Source of the DNA: Chryseobacterium sp. 6424
Lineage (GTDB): Bacteria > Bacteroidota > Bacteroidia > Flavobacteriales > Weeksellaceae
DNA: 64,000 nt
Assembly: GCF_003692615.1 (NCBI RefSeq)
Contig: NZ_CP023540.1
Location: 124,001 to 188,000 of the forward strand
Direction of reading: 5' to 3'
Each line of letters opens with the position of its first letter. The first letter of the stretch is position 1. Below the pieces are notes generated by a model. It worked only from the letters and a program-made list of their open reading frames with translations, was not told the DNA's origin and did not search any database. A program made the translations under genes and the position numbers. Positions 1 to 7,740 of this stretch are shown piece by piece.

Positions 1-595
1 TCCTGCAAAACGCGCCGGGAACGAGTTCGTGTTCCAGATGATGGCGTTAACCAACATCGAAATCCTCAACGCTTACGAAGTGAAAAAAATAGTGACGGCC
101 TGCCCGCACTGTTTTAATACCATCAAGAATGAATATCCCAATCTGGGCGGACATTATGAAGTGATTCATCACACACAGTTCCTGAAGCAATTGATGGAAG
201 AAGGTCGCCTGAAGGTAGAAGGCGGTAGCTTCAAAGGGAAAAAAATTACCTTCCACGACCCTTGTTATCTTGGTCGCGGTAACGGCGAATATGAAGCCCC
301 AAGAATGCTTCTCGAAAAACTGGATGCCGAACTTGTCGAGATGAAACGCTGTAAGACCAACGGACTGTGCTGTGGTGCTGGCGGCGCGCAAATGTTTAAA
401 GAACCGGAAAAAGGGCATAAAGACATCAATGTGGAACGTACCGAAGAAGCCCTGACGGAAAATCCGAACGTTATTGCGACCGGTTGCCCATTCTGTATGA
501 CCATGATGACCGACGGTGTAAAACATTTCAATAAAAATACAGAAGTTGCCGTTAAAGATATAGCGGAACTATTAGCAGAAGCCGAAGATTTGTAA
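1..595 (+). CDS. (Fe-S)-binding CCG-domain protein, 5' end cut off by the window
   Basis: C-terminal part of a protein of the heterodisulfide-reductase/LutA-type cysteine-rich (CCG) family. The open frame runs back to base 2 without a start codon, so the gene begins outside the window; the GTG at 29 is internal. A CPHC motif (end of a first CCG domain) is followed by DPCYLGR, CCGAGG and GCPFC, which together make one full CCG domain. In this family these cysteines bind an Fe-S cluster and serve electron transfer to a partner dehydrogenase; the partner is not visible. The stop overlaps the start of the next small gene by one base (TAATG), so translational coupling is likely. Confidence 0.85.
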   Translation, partial: PAKRAGNEFVFQMMALTNIEILNAYEVKKIVTACPHCFNTIKNEYPNLGGHYEVIHHTQFLKQLMEEGRLKVEGGSFKGKKITFHDPCYLGRGNGEYEAPRMLLEKLDAELVEMKRCKTNGLCCGAGGAQMFKEPEKGHKDINVERTEEALTENPNVIATGCPFCMTMMTDGVKHFNKNTEVAVKDIAELLAEAEDL

Positions 596-771
596 TGAAC
601 AAATACCATTTTATAATCATTGCAGGTCTCTTTCTATTGATTATGAATATTTGGTCGGCAGACTTCCTAATTGATAAAATAAACTACTGGGCTATCAGCA
701 GTAACATATTACTGGTAATTTTAGGAATAATGGAATTAAGAAAGAAAAAGAATGAAAATAGAAGAATCTAA
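595..771 (+). CDS. small hydrophobic protein, 58 aa, function unknown
   Basis: A short gene whose ATG overlaps the stop of the upstream Fe-S protein (TAATG) and whose last 20 bases overlap the next gene. The translation begins MNKYHFIIIAGLFLLIMN. It has a first hydrophobic helix at about residues 4-20, a second at about residues 32-47, and a basic tail (RKKKNENRR), so it looks like a two-helix inner-membrane protein. The overlaps on both sides strongly suggest a real translated member of this operon. I do not recognise the family. Confidence 0.7.
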   Translation: MNKYHFIIIAGLFLLIMNIWSADFLIDKINYWAISSNILLVILGIMELRKKKNENRRI

Positions 772-1243
772 TATAGTTGAAACAAACGATTATCGCGTCA
801 TCATCTACCCGGCATCGCGACCTTTTACAGCTAAAGAAAGTAAAGTGATCACCGAGAAATTGTACGACTTCCTTTCCACTTGGGCTGCGCATGGCAAGCC
901 ACTTTCCTCAAGTTTCAAGATAGAGAAGAACCAGTTCATTGTCGTATGTGTAGATGAAGAGAAAGAGGTAGCTTCAGGATGTTCCATTGATGCTTTAGGC
1001 GCCATCATGCGCGAGATTGAGCAAGAGTTTAGCCTTGGCCTTTTTGACCGTATGAAAGCCAGTTTCGTAGAGAACGGAGAAGTGAAGACGATGAAACTAC
1101 AAGATTTCAAAAAAGGTTTGAAATCAGGTAAAATCCCAAAAAACATTGAGGTTTTTGATTTTTCAAAGAATACCTATATTGCCTTTTTAAGCGATTTCCT
1201 GCTTCCACTGAACCGCAGTTGGGCTGGGATATACGCAGAATAA
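752..1243 (+). CDS. conserved flavobacterial protein, often labelled 'ABC transporter ATPase'
   Basis: A 163-aa soluble protein starting MKIEESNIVETNDYRV. It has no Walker A, Walker B or ABC signature motif, so the label 'ABC transporter ATPase' that I recall for this family in related genomes is not supported by the sequence. It overlaps the preceding 58-aa gene by 20 bases and follows the CCG-domain protein, so the three form one operon closed by the terminator just downstream. The length matches the family as I remember it. Function unknown. Confidence 0.8.
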   Translation: MKIEESNIVETNDYRVIIYPASRPFTAKESKVITEKLYDFLSTWAAHGKPLSSSFKIEKNQFIVVCVDEEKEVASGCSIDALGAIMREIEQEFSLGLFDRMKASFVENGEVKTMKLQDFKKGLKSGKIPKNIEVFDFSKNTYIAFLSDFLLPLNRSWAGIYAE

Positions 1244-1265
1244 AGAAACTTACCGAAGAAATAAC

Positions 1266-1304
1266 AGCCCTTTTAAAGTATGAAGCTTTAAAAGGGCTTT
1301 TTAT
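1266..1304 (+). terminator. intrinsic terminator of the Fe-S protein operon
   Basis: A perfect 13-bp stem (AGCCCTTTTAAAG, 1266-1278, with its complement 1286-1298), a 7-nt loop and a run of T from 1298. It lies 22 bases after the stop at 1243. Confidence 0.85.
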
Positions 1305-1307
1305 TGC

Positions 1308-1315
1308 TATTTTTG
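1308..1315 (+). promoter_or_regulatory. -7 promoter box (TATTTTTG) just before a glycosyltransferase
   Basis: Exact match to the Bacteroidetes -7 consensus TAnnTTTG, six bases before the ATG at 1322. A transcript starting at the usual distance would begin at or next to the start codon. No convincing TTG -33 element is seen. The upstream terminator implies that a new transcript begins here. Confidence 0.55.
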
Positions 1316-1321
1316 TACAGG

Positions 1322-2452
1322 ATGCAGAAAATTCTATTTCTTACCACCGCGCACACTTACCAAGATGACAGGATTTTTTTTCATCAGGCAAAAGAATTGG
1401 CTGCCCATGGGTTTACAGTGAAAATATGTAGCCTTTCATCAGAGTTTCAGGGTGAATCGGATGGTATTTTAATCGAGTCTTATGATATTCTGCACCAGTC
1501 GCCGCATGTTAAGAAAAGCGTTTTTCAAAGGATCTGTGCGGCTTTCGTACCAGATCTTGTTATCGCTTCCGAACCTTTAGCCGTTATTTCGGTAGCGAAA
1601 TATTGTAAACAACATCACATCAAGCTGATATATGATGTGACTGAATGGTATCCTTCCAAGCGGATGCTGGCTCCGTACCGGTCTTTTTTAAAGGTTTTTC
1701 AATTCTTCAAATTTTTAAATATTCAGCTTTACGCAGGATTCCTGAGCAGCCATTTTATATTTGGTGAGCAGACGAAAATGTTTCCGTTGTCATCATTTTT
1801 CTTCTTTAAGTCACATATCATTCTTCCTTACTATCCTTCACAGGAATATGTAAGACCGGCAGTTAAGGAATTGAATACTAATCAGTTAAAGCTTTGTTAT
1901 ACAGGCGTTTTTTCTAAAGAGAAAGGTATTGGTAATTTCCTGAAAGCCGCGGATTGTTTACAGAAGGAGAAACCAGAACTTCAGTTGTCGCTCCTGTTGA
2001 TTGGTGGTACAAGAGATGAGAAGGAGACAGAATATTTCAATCAACTTCTTACGGGTTATCAGTTTGATCATGTTAAAATTCAAAAACCAGTCTCGTTCTC
2101 AACATTTGCCGATTCTTATGCCGAAGCCGATATCTGTTTTGACCTTAGAGAGAAAAATATAGAGAACGACCATTGTCTGCCGATTAAGCTCTTCTATTAT
2201 GCGGCATCGGGCAAGCCGGTCATTTATACGAATCTTAAAGCCATAAGGCAGCACCTAGATGTGGAGCAGTTCGGTTATTTGGTTCCGCCGGAAGATGCAT
2301 GGTTGATTGCACGTAAGGTTGCAGCTTATCTTGATGATCCTGCATTGTATGCCGAACATGCGAATAATGCGCGGCGGCTTTTCCAGGAAAAGTATAATTG
2401 GGAATCAATCAGTGATGGATTTGTAAAATTCATTAAAAACGCATTGCCGTGA
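1322..2452 (+). CDS. glycosyltransferase, GT-B fold (GT4-like)
   Basis: A 376-aa protein, probably transferring a sugar during surface polysaccharide synthesis. The start is ATG 1322 (MQKILFLTTAHTYQDDRI); the frame is open upstream from a TTG at 1304 inside the promoter. The N-terminal half resembles the acceptor domain of GT-B enzymes. The C-terminal half has LCYTGVFSKEKGIGNFLKA and CLPIKLFYYAASGKPVIYTN, typical of the nucleotide-sugar domain of GT4 proteins. It lies one base from a Wzx-like flippase gene, so the two are probably co-transcribed. Sugar and linkage cannot be deduced. Confidence 0.82.
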   Translation: MQKILFLTTAHTYQDDRIFFHQAKELAAHGFTVKICSLSSEFQGESDGILIESYDILHQSPHVKKSVFQRICAAFVPDLVIASEPLAVISVAKYCKQHHIKLIYDVTEWYPSKRMLAPYRSFLKVFQFFKFLNIQLYAGFLSSHFIFGEQTKMFPLSSFFFFKSHIILPYYPSQEYVRPAVKELNTNQLKLCYTGVFSKEKGIGNFLKAADCLQKEKPELQLSLLLIGGTRDEKETEYFNQLLTGYQFDHVKIQKPVSFSTFADSYAEADICFDLREKNIENDHCLPIKLFYYAASGKPVIYTNLKAIRQHLDVEQFGYLVPPEDAWLIARKVAAYLDDPALYAEHANNARRLFQEKYNWESISDGFVKFIKNALP

Positions 2453-2453
2453 A

Positions 2454-3704
2454 ATGAAGGTGATTTTACAGACTTTTCTCACACGTTTTTTAATCTTAGG
2501 CCTTAATTTCGGGTTGCTAATTCTTACAACAAATCTTTGGGGCATGGAAGGTAAAGGCATGATTTCGCTACTGATTGCGGACCTGGCGATCGTCACATTT
2601 CTGAATAATATACTTTCCGGCAGCAGCGTATCTTATTACGCCTCGAAGTTTGATGAGATACAAATAGTTTCCGCAGCTTATCTTTGGTCTTTGGTTATTG
2701 GTTTTGTAGCCCCTTTGTTGATCAGTCTCGCCCATCCGGTGGAGTATCTGGGATATTTGGTCGCGCTTTCGGTTATGTTTTCTCTGCTTTCTGCGAATAT
2801 TAATCTGTTCGTTGGTAGAAATGATATCAAGAACTATAATATCTACCTGAGTGGCCAGCAGGCTGTACACATCATCTTAATCCTATTTGTGGTGTACGGA
2901 CTGCGCATGAAGTCAGTAGATGTATATTTCATGACGCTCTTCTTATGTTATGCCGTTCTTTTTATCCTGAGTTTCCTGAGGCTTATTAAAACATTCGGGG
3001 ACAGAAGTGCCTTATTTAGCTGGCGTTTGTTTCAAAAGATGTTTAATTACGGATGGAAAATACAGATCAGTGCGTTTCTACAATTCCTGAATAACCGTTT
3101 GTCTTTTTATTTTTTAGAGTTTTTCCGTGGTATTGCCAGTGTGGGCATCTTTGCGGTGGGTGTCGCGGTTTCGGAGGCGGTCTTGGCCATCAGCAGAAGT
3201 TTATCTGTGATTTTATATTCCGATTTGGTAAGCAGTACCGCCCATGACCACGCCATTGAAAAAACCAAGATTTCACTCAAGATCAGTTTCTTGATTAGCT
3301 CCGTTTTCTTACTGTTTTTAGTAGCAGTGCCGGGATTCGTCTATGAGTTCATTTTTGGTAAAGATTTCTCGCAGACGCGGATCATCGTTTTATTATTATC
3401 TCCGGGGATTTTGGCCATGGCTGTAAGTAACATCATAGGGCACTATTTTGCGGGTATCAATAAACTTGGGATTTTGAATATGAAGTCGGTTGTAGGCTTT
3501 GTTTGTACCGTCGCGCTATCATTATATGCGGTACCGAAATGGGGCATCTATGGTGCCTGCACTGTCACTTCGCTTTCTTATTTATTTTCTTCAGGCTTGC
3601 TTTTTTATTATTTTTATCAGCGTACACCGTTTTCAGTTAGGGATTTTTTGCTTACAAAAACCGAAGTACGAAAATTGTACAGCAAATTAAGGCAAGCTAA
3701 ATAA
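2454..3704 (+). CDS. polysaccharide flippase (Wzx-like, MOP superfamily)
   Basis: A 416-aa polytopic membrane protein with roughly a dozen hydrophobic helices across its whole length. It begins MKVILQTFLTRFLILGLNFG, the pattern of the first helix of O-antigen/teichoic acid flippases, and carries the family-like stretch WGMEGKGMISLL soon after. It would move lipid-linked oligosaccharide across the inner membrane. One base separates it from the upstream glycosyltransferase. No polymerase lies beside it; an EpsG-type polymerase is found at the far end of the window, so these two genes may be an outlier of that system or a separate one. Confidence 0.82.
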   Translation: MKVILQTFLTRFLILGLNFGLLILTTNLWGMEGKGMISLLIADLAIVTFLNNILSGSSVSYYASKFDEIQIVSAAYLWSLVIGFVAPLLISLAHPVEYLGYLVALSVMFSLLSANINLFVGRNDIKNYNIYLSGQQAVHIILILFVVYGLRMKSVDVYFMTLFLCYAVLFILSFLRLIKTFGDRSALFSWRLFQKMFNYGWKIQISAFLQFLNNRLSFYFLEFFRGIASVGIFAVGVAVSEAVLAISRSLSVILYSDLVSSTAHDHAIEKTKISLKISFLISSVFLLFLVAVPGFVYEFIFGKDFSQTRIIVLLLSPGILAMAVSNIIGHYFAGINKLGILNMKSVVGFVCTVALSLYAVPKWGIYGACTVTSLSYLFSSGLLFYYFYQRTPFSVRDFLLTKTEVRKLYSKLRQAK

Positions 3705-3719
3705 TTGCGGCAGAAATTC

Positions 3720-3727
3720 TATCTTTG
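3720..3727 (+). promoter_or_regulatory. -7 promoter box (TATCTTTG) before a lipoprotein gene
   Basis: Exact TAnnTTTG match five bases before the ATG at 3733, again placing the probable transcription start at the start codon. The -33 element is not convincing. Confidence 0.5.
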
Positions 3728-3732
3728 TAATT

Positions 3733-4230
3733 ATGAAAAACGGGCTTTTTCTTTTATTTTTCGTGCTTTTCCTCGCATCATCTTGTAGAAATGATGAGCA
3801 GGAGGTACAACAGATTGATCAGGTCTTGCGTCTTTATATCGATTCTGCGGGCCGAGACATGCTGAACAGCAATATCACCGGCACTTACCGGAATATACGC
3901 CTGAATGATGTATATGGCATCACCGATACCGCACCCGTAAGTTTCCTACTTAAAAAAGATTCTGATACGCTCAATTATTTGGTATATATTGCTGGTGCGC
4001 GGCGGATAGGCATCGATTCCGCAGGGACAACTAAAACTTATGAATCTAAAATTGCGCTGACATTCGACCGCAAAATCAATGATTCTACATCCTTCGCGGT
4101 AAATGATACCATGACGATACGATATTCCTGGACGCCCGAACTTTTTCAGATTTCGAAGGTTTGGTATAATAATGCGGATGTTTTCACTAAAAATGCCGGC
4201 CAGCCCAACATCATTAAAATAAAAAAATAG
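3733..4230 (+). CDS. lipoprotein of unknown function
   Basis: A 165-aa protein with a lipoprotein signal: hydrophobic stretch LFLLFFVLFLASSC with lipobox ASSC, Cys at about residue 18. The mature part is polar, with alternating hydrophobic residues suggesting beta structure, and no motif I recognise. It sits between a flippase gene and serS and has its own -7 box, so it is probably a single transcription unit or read into serS. Confidence 0.75.
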   Translation: MKNGLFLLFFVLFLASSCRNDEQEVQQIDQVLRLYIDSAGRDMLNSNITGTYRNIRLNDVYGITDTAPVSFLLKKDSDTLNYLVYIAGARRIGIDSAGTTKTYESKIALTFDRKINDSTSFAVNDTMTIRYSWTPELFQISKVWYNNADVFTKNAGQPNIIKIKK

Positions 4231-4250
4231 TCAGTCCCTACTCAAAATTG

Positions 4251-4258
4251 TAAATTTG
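4251..4258 (+). promoter_or_regulatory. -7 promoter box (TAAATTTG) upstream of serS
   Basis: Exact TAnnTTTG match 47 bases before the serS ATG, in the intergenic gap. A TTG triplet is directly adjacent but too close to be the -33 element. Confidence 0.45.
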
Positions 4259-4305
4259 TAAACATTGGGACTCTAAGACCTCAATATTACTTTAATAATA
4301 AATAC

Positions 4306-5574
4306 ATGCTACAGGTTAATTTTCTGCGCGAAGAACGCGAACGTGTTTTAGAAGGTTTAAATAAAAGGAATTTTAAGCAGCTACAATTGGTAGATGACGC
4401 CATTGAAGCGGATGACCAAAGAAAAAAATATCAATTTGAATTGGACCGTAACCTTTCTGAAATGAACAGAATATCCAAAGAGATTGGTATTCTGATGAAA
4501 GAAGGAAAAAAACAGGAGGCAGAAAACGCCAAAACCCAAACAGCCGAATTTAAGCAAAACTCACAGGAACTGCAGCAAAAACTGAAAGAAGCAGAGGCGC
4601 GACTGCTCGAAATCCTTTATCAAATCCCCAATATCCCTTATAAGCAAGTTGTGGCGGGCACTTCTGCTGAAGATAATGAAATCGTTTATCAATCCCATGA
4701 TGTTGAAGGTCTTGGTGAAGGTGCGGCACCGCACTGGGAACTTGCCAAAAAATACAACCTTATAGATTTTGAGCTCGGTGTAAAGATTGCCGGTGCTGGT
4801 TTCCCTGTATACTTCGGGAAAGGCGCTCGCCTGCAGAGGGCTTTGGTGCAGTATTTCCTCGATAAGAATACAGAAGCCGGGTATATAGAAGTCAATCCGC
4901 CTCATGTAGTAAATGAAGCCTCTGGCTACGGTACTGGCCAGCTTCCGGATAAGGAAGGGCAGATGTATTTTGTGAATGAAGATAATCTTTACCTAATCCC
5001 GACAGCCGAAGTCCCAGTGACCAATCTTTACCGCGATGTATTGCTGGATGAGAAGGAACTGCCGATTAAAAACACGGCTTTTTCACAGTGTTACCGCAGG
5101 GAAGCTGGTAGTTACGGCGCCCATGTACGAGGCCTGAACCGCCTTCATCAGTTTGAAAAGGTAGAAATCGTAAGGCTTGAAAAGCCTGAGAACTCCTATG
5201 AAGCGCTTGAAGAAATGGTGGCGCATGTCAAATCAATTCTGGAAGATCTTGAGTTACCGTTTCGGATCTTAAGACTTTGCGGTGGTGATATGGGTTTCAC
5301 TTCATCCATGACTTATGACTTTGAAGTTTGGAGCGCTGCACAAGAAAAATGGCTTGAGGTTTCTTCGGTGTCTAATTTTGAGACCTTCCAGGCGAACCGA
5401 TTGAAATGCAGATTCAAAGGAGAAGGCAAAACGCAGTTGGTACACACGCTGAACGGTTCTGCCATGGCTTTACCAAGAATTATGGCCGCACTGCTTGAAA
5501 ATAATCAAACAGGAGACGGTATAAAAATTCCAGCAAAAATCGCGGAATATACGCGTTTTGATGTGATTGATTAA
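4306..5574 (+). CDS. serS: seryl-tRNA synthetase
   Basis: A 422-aa class II aminoacyl-tRNA synthetase that charges tRNA-Ser. The N-terminal 110 residues form the charged tRNA-binding coiled coil (MLQVNFLREERERVLEGLNK onward). The catalytic domain follows, with motif 2 (FSQCYRREAGSYG) and motif 3 (LNGSAMALPRIMAALLEN). Length is normal for bacterial SerRS. A strong terminator follows 17 bases after the stop. Confidence 0.98.
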   Translation: MLQVNFLREERERVLEGLNKRNFKQLQLVDDAIEADDQRKKYQFELDRNLSEMNRISKEIGILMKEGKKQEAENAKTQTAEFKQNSQELQQKLKEAEARLLEILYQIPNIPYKQVVAGTSAEDNEIVYQSHDVEGLGEGAAPHWELAKKYNLIDFELGVKIAGAGFPVYFGKGARLQRALVQYFLDKNTEAGYIEVNPPHVVNEASGYGTGQLPDKEGQMYFVNEDNLYLIPTAEVPVTNLYRDVLLDEKELPIKNTAFSQCYRREAGSYGAHVRGLNRLHQFEKVEIVRLEKPENSYEALEEMVAHVKSILEDLELPFRILRLCGGDMGFTSSMTYDFEVWSAAQEKWLEVSSVSNFETFQANRLKCRFKGEGKTQLVHTLNGSAMALPRIMAALLENNQTGDGIKIPAKIAEYTRFDVID

Positions 5575-5591
5575 TTAGAAAAATATGAATA

Positions 5592-5626
5592 AGCCCGTCT
5601 TACAAATCGCGAAGACGGGCTTTTTA
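5592..5626 (+). terminator. intrinsic terminator of serS
   Basis: Perfect 10-bp stem AGCCCGTCTT (5592-5601) with AAGACGGGCT (5612-5621), a 10-nt loop, then a T run. Confidence 0.88.
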
Positions 5627-5649
5627 ATTCTTTTTAGAGAGGTGATGAC

Positions 5650-5682
5650 AGCGTTGTTAGGGCTTTAAGCCCTAACAACGCT
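5650..5682. repeat. 33-bp perfect palindrome between convergent genes
   Basis: Two 16-bp arms (AGCGTTGTTAGGGCTT at 5650-5665 and its exact reverse complement at 5667-5682) around a single T. It lies between serS and a convergent lipoprotein gene and has no T run on either strand, so it is not a typical intrinsic terminator. It resembles short dispersed palindromes (REP-like elements), but only one copy was noticed in this window. Confidence 0.75.
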
Positions 5683-5690
5683 AAAGCGTA

Positions 5691-6491
5691 TTATTTAGTT
5701 GTCACTGTAATGAATTTGTCTTTATGGGTAAGGCTTTTACCTTCGTTAAGCAAATCCTGAGTTCGTACGTTAATTTGCAGTGTTTTATCATCAATCTGTT
5801 TCACGAAATCGTGTTTGCCTGTGATGGTAGCAATAGGTTGCTGAAATTTTATCGTATTGGTGAAATTCATGTTGAACATCTTCATCATGCCCAGCATTCC
5901 CTGTGCCATTTGCCGCCCATATGCTTCTGCGGAATCGCTTTTTGTTTTCGGTGCCGTATTATTTTCAGGACTTTTTTTAGCCATTTCGGTCAGGAATTCG
6001 GTTGCATTGAATTTCTCCGTATCAATCGTTAATGTTTTTCCGTTCCAGGTAGCGATGTTTTGTATCTGTAAGTTCTTCAGTTGTTTGTTCTGTGACAGCA
6101 AGGTGGCAATTTCGCCGGGCAGTAGCCTGTCGTATTTCATGGAGAGTCCGTACACCTGGCCTTTCTCCTTATTTAGTTTCAGGAACATTTTCTTCAGCAC
6201 TTTTACAGAATCCTGGTGCAAAGTAATCTTCCCATCTTTCTGTAAATCGTAGAGGCTTTTCCATTGTGTAGTAAGATTGCCCAAAGTTTTAGCTTGTGGT
6301 ATCGCTTGGTTTTTGTTATTCAACATATTCAGCATGCCGAGGGCGCTCTGGTCCATCAGAATATTAGATTCCATGCTAGTCGAGGCATCTTTATAATAAG
6401 AGGTTTCGGTATTTACGGAACATGCTTGTAGCGCAAAAATCCCAAGACCGCAAGCCCAAATTTTTAGTGTTGACATAGGCGATTTTTGCAT
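5691..6491 (-). CDS. lipoprotein of unknown function
   Basis: A 266-aa secreted lipoprotein with signal segment ending in LQAC, Cys at about residue 24. A second ATG five codons in (6476) would give a tighter signal peptide and may be the true start. The mature protein has methionine- and asparagine-rich stretches and no catalytic motif I can name. It lies 54 bases downstream of the cco locus on the same strand, so read-through is possible, but its content gives no clear link to the oxidase. Confidence 0.72.
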   Translation of the reverse strand: MQKSPMSTLKIWACGLGIFALQACSVNTETSYYKDASTSMESNILMDQSALGMLNMLNNKNQAIPQAKTLGNLTTQWKSLYDLQKDGKITLHQDSVKVLKKMFLKLNKEKGQVYGLSMKYDRLLPGEIATLLSQNKQLKNLQIQNIATWNGKTLTIDTEKFNATEFLTEMAKKSPENNTAPKTKSDSAEAYGRQMAQGMLGMMKMFNMNFTNTIKFQQPIATITGKHDFVKQIDDKTLQINVRTQDLLNEGKSLTHKDKFITVTTK

Positions 6492-6545
6492 TTTAATTCA
6501 AAAGTTATACCTAAGTCGTTAGACTATCAAATGGAGGGAAAATGC

Positions 6546-7289
6546 TTAATGGCAATTCTCGTGGTTACCGTGATGGTGTTCGTGGGTATCATGGTGGTTG
6601 ACCTGCAAGACTTCTTTCTTTGGTGAAAGGTAAGGGATACCAATTTCCAAACCGCGTACAACAAATAACCCACCCAGAATCAGCATCATGGCAGGGACAA
6701 ATTTTAAAATTTTAATTCTGAAAGCGGTTGTCATCAGATTTCCGAGCAACACGATGAAAAACATGAATGGAAGCGTGCCCAATCCAAATAATCCCATGAA
6801 TGTGGCGCTTTGCCAGATGCCGCCAGCGGCTAAACTCGCGGTAAGTGCCATATATACCATACCGCACGGTAGGAAACCATTGAGGATCCCGGTGGTAAAG
6901 CGCGATCGGTAATCTGCTTTTTGTAGCAGTTTGCCTAAATTCATTTTAATTTTCAGCAAGAATTTTGAGAAGAAAGGGATTTTTGAGGCAAAATCTTTTC
7001 CACCAAACGAAAATACAGCCATGAGTATGAGGGTGATGCCTACAAAAACAGTAAGATACTGCTGGAAGCCCGCCATCTGGAAGCCTTCACCAATGATGCC
7101 AAGTATGGCACCCAAAAATGCATAAGTGAAAATCCTGCCGAACTGATAGGTAAGGTTTTGCAGGTAATAATTTGCGGCCTGTTTTTTCGTAAGGCCCATA
7201 GAAAGTGCGATAGGGCCACACATGCCGATACAGTGGAAGCCGGAAGCAAATCCTAAGGCAAGCGCAGAAAAAACCAATGCTATTTCCAT
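6546..7289 (-). CDS. sulfite exporter TauE/SafE-like (DsbD_2-type) membrane protein of the cco locus
   Basis: A 247-aa membrane protein with about six helices, beginning MEIALVFSALALGFASGFHC and carrying GMCGPIALSMG, typical of the TauE/SafE-like proteins encoded in cbb3 clusters. The last 20 residues are very His-rich (HHDTHEHHHGNHENCH), which suggests metal, probably copper, binding. It overlaps ccoH by 10 bases, so the two are translationally coupled. I infer a role in copper or thiol supply for oxidase assembly; the exact substrate is not shown. Confidence 0.85.
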   Translation of the reverse strand: MEIALVFSALALGFASGFHCIGMCGPIALSMGLTKKQAANYYLQNLTYQFGRIFTYAFLGAILGIIGEGFQMAGFQQYLTVFVGITLILMAVFSFGGKDFASKIPFFSKFLLKIKMNLGKLLQKADYRSRFTTGILNGFLPCGMVYMALTASLAAGGIWQSATFMGLFGLGTLPFMFFIVLLGNLMTTAFRIKILKFVPAMMLILGGLFVVRGLEIGIPYLSPKKEVLQVNHHDTHEHHHGNHENCH

Positions 7290-7735
7290 AGAACGTCGTA
7301 ATCCACCTGATAAGGTTTATTGTCTTTCTGCCATTTTAATTTCAGCGTGTAAGAGCCGGCCATAATTACTTTTGAAGGTATGGTAAATTGCCCGTTTCCG
7401 TTCAGGTTTACTTCTTTTTTAACATCAAGGTTAGAGTCATCTGTACGGAACAGGTTAAATTCTACCTGAGTGGTTTCTGGCTTGATGTTTTGAGGGAATG
7501 TAATGGTAATCCCCGCTTTGTTCTGTTCATAAGAAGGTTTTTCCGGCAGATTTTCCGCATTGTTTTTTGCATCAATGGTTTCCTGATAGACTAGTTCTTC
7601 TTGATAATAATTGTCTGATATTAGTTCAGAATTTTTCATACCGTTAGAGAATACGAATATCAAAAACAGGATGAATGCGATAAAGGAGCCGAGAGCCAAA
7701 ACGATACCGTGTCCCCAGCTAAAATTTTTAAGCAT
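7280..7735 (-). CDS. ccoH: cbb3 oxidase assembly protein CcoH/FixH
   Basis: A 151-aa protein with one N-terminal membrane helix (about residues 8-30) and a periplasmic FixH-type domain rich in beta strands. FixH/CcoH proteins stabilise the cbb3 oxidase and interact with the CcoI copper pump. The gene lies five bases downstream of ccoG and overlaps the TauE/SafE-like gene, a typical Bacteroidetes arrangement. Confidence 0.88.
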   Translation of the reverse strand: MLKNFSWGHGIVLALGSFIAFILFLIFVFSNGMKNSELISDNYYQEELVYQETIDAKNNAENLPEKPSYEQNKAGITITFPQNIKPETTQVEFNLFRTDDSNLDVKKEVNLNGNGQFTIPSKVIMAGSYTLKLKWQKDNKPYQVDYDVLWK

Positions 7736-7740
7736 ATTTA

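Noticed and set aside
752..1243. ABC transporter ATPase activity
   Set aside because: No Walker or signature motifs are present; the name appears to be inherited annotation.
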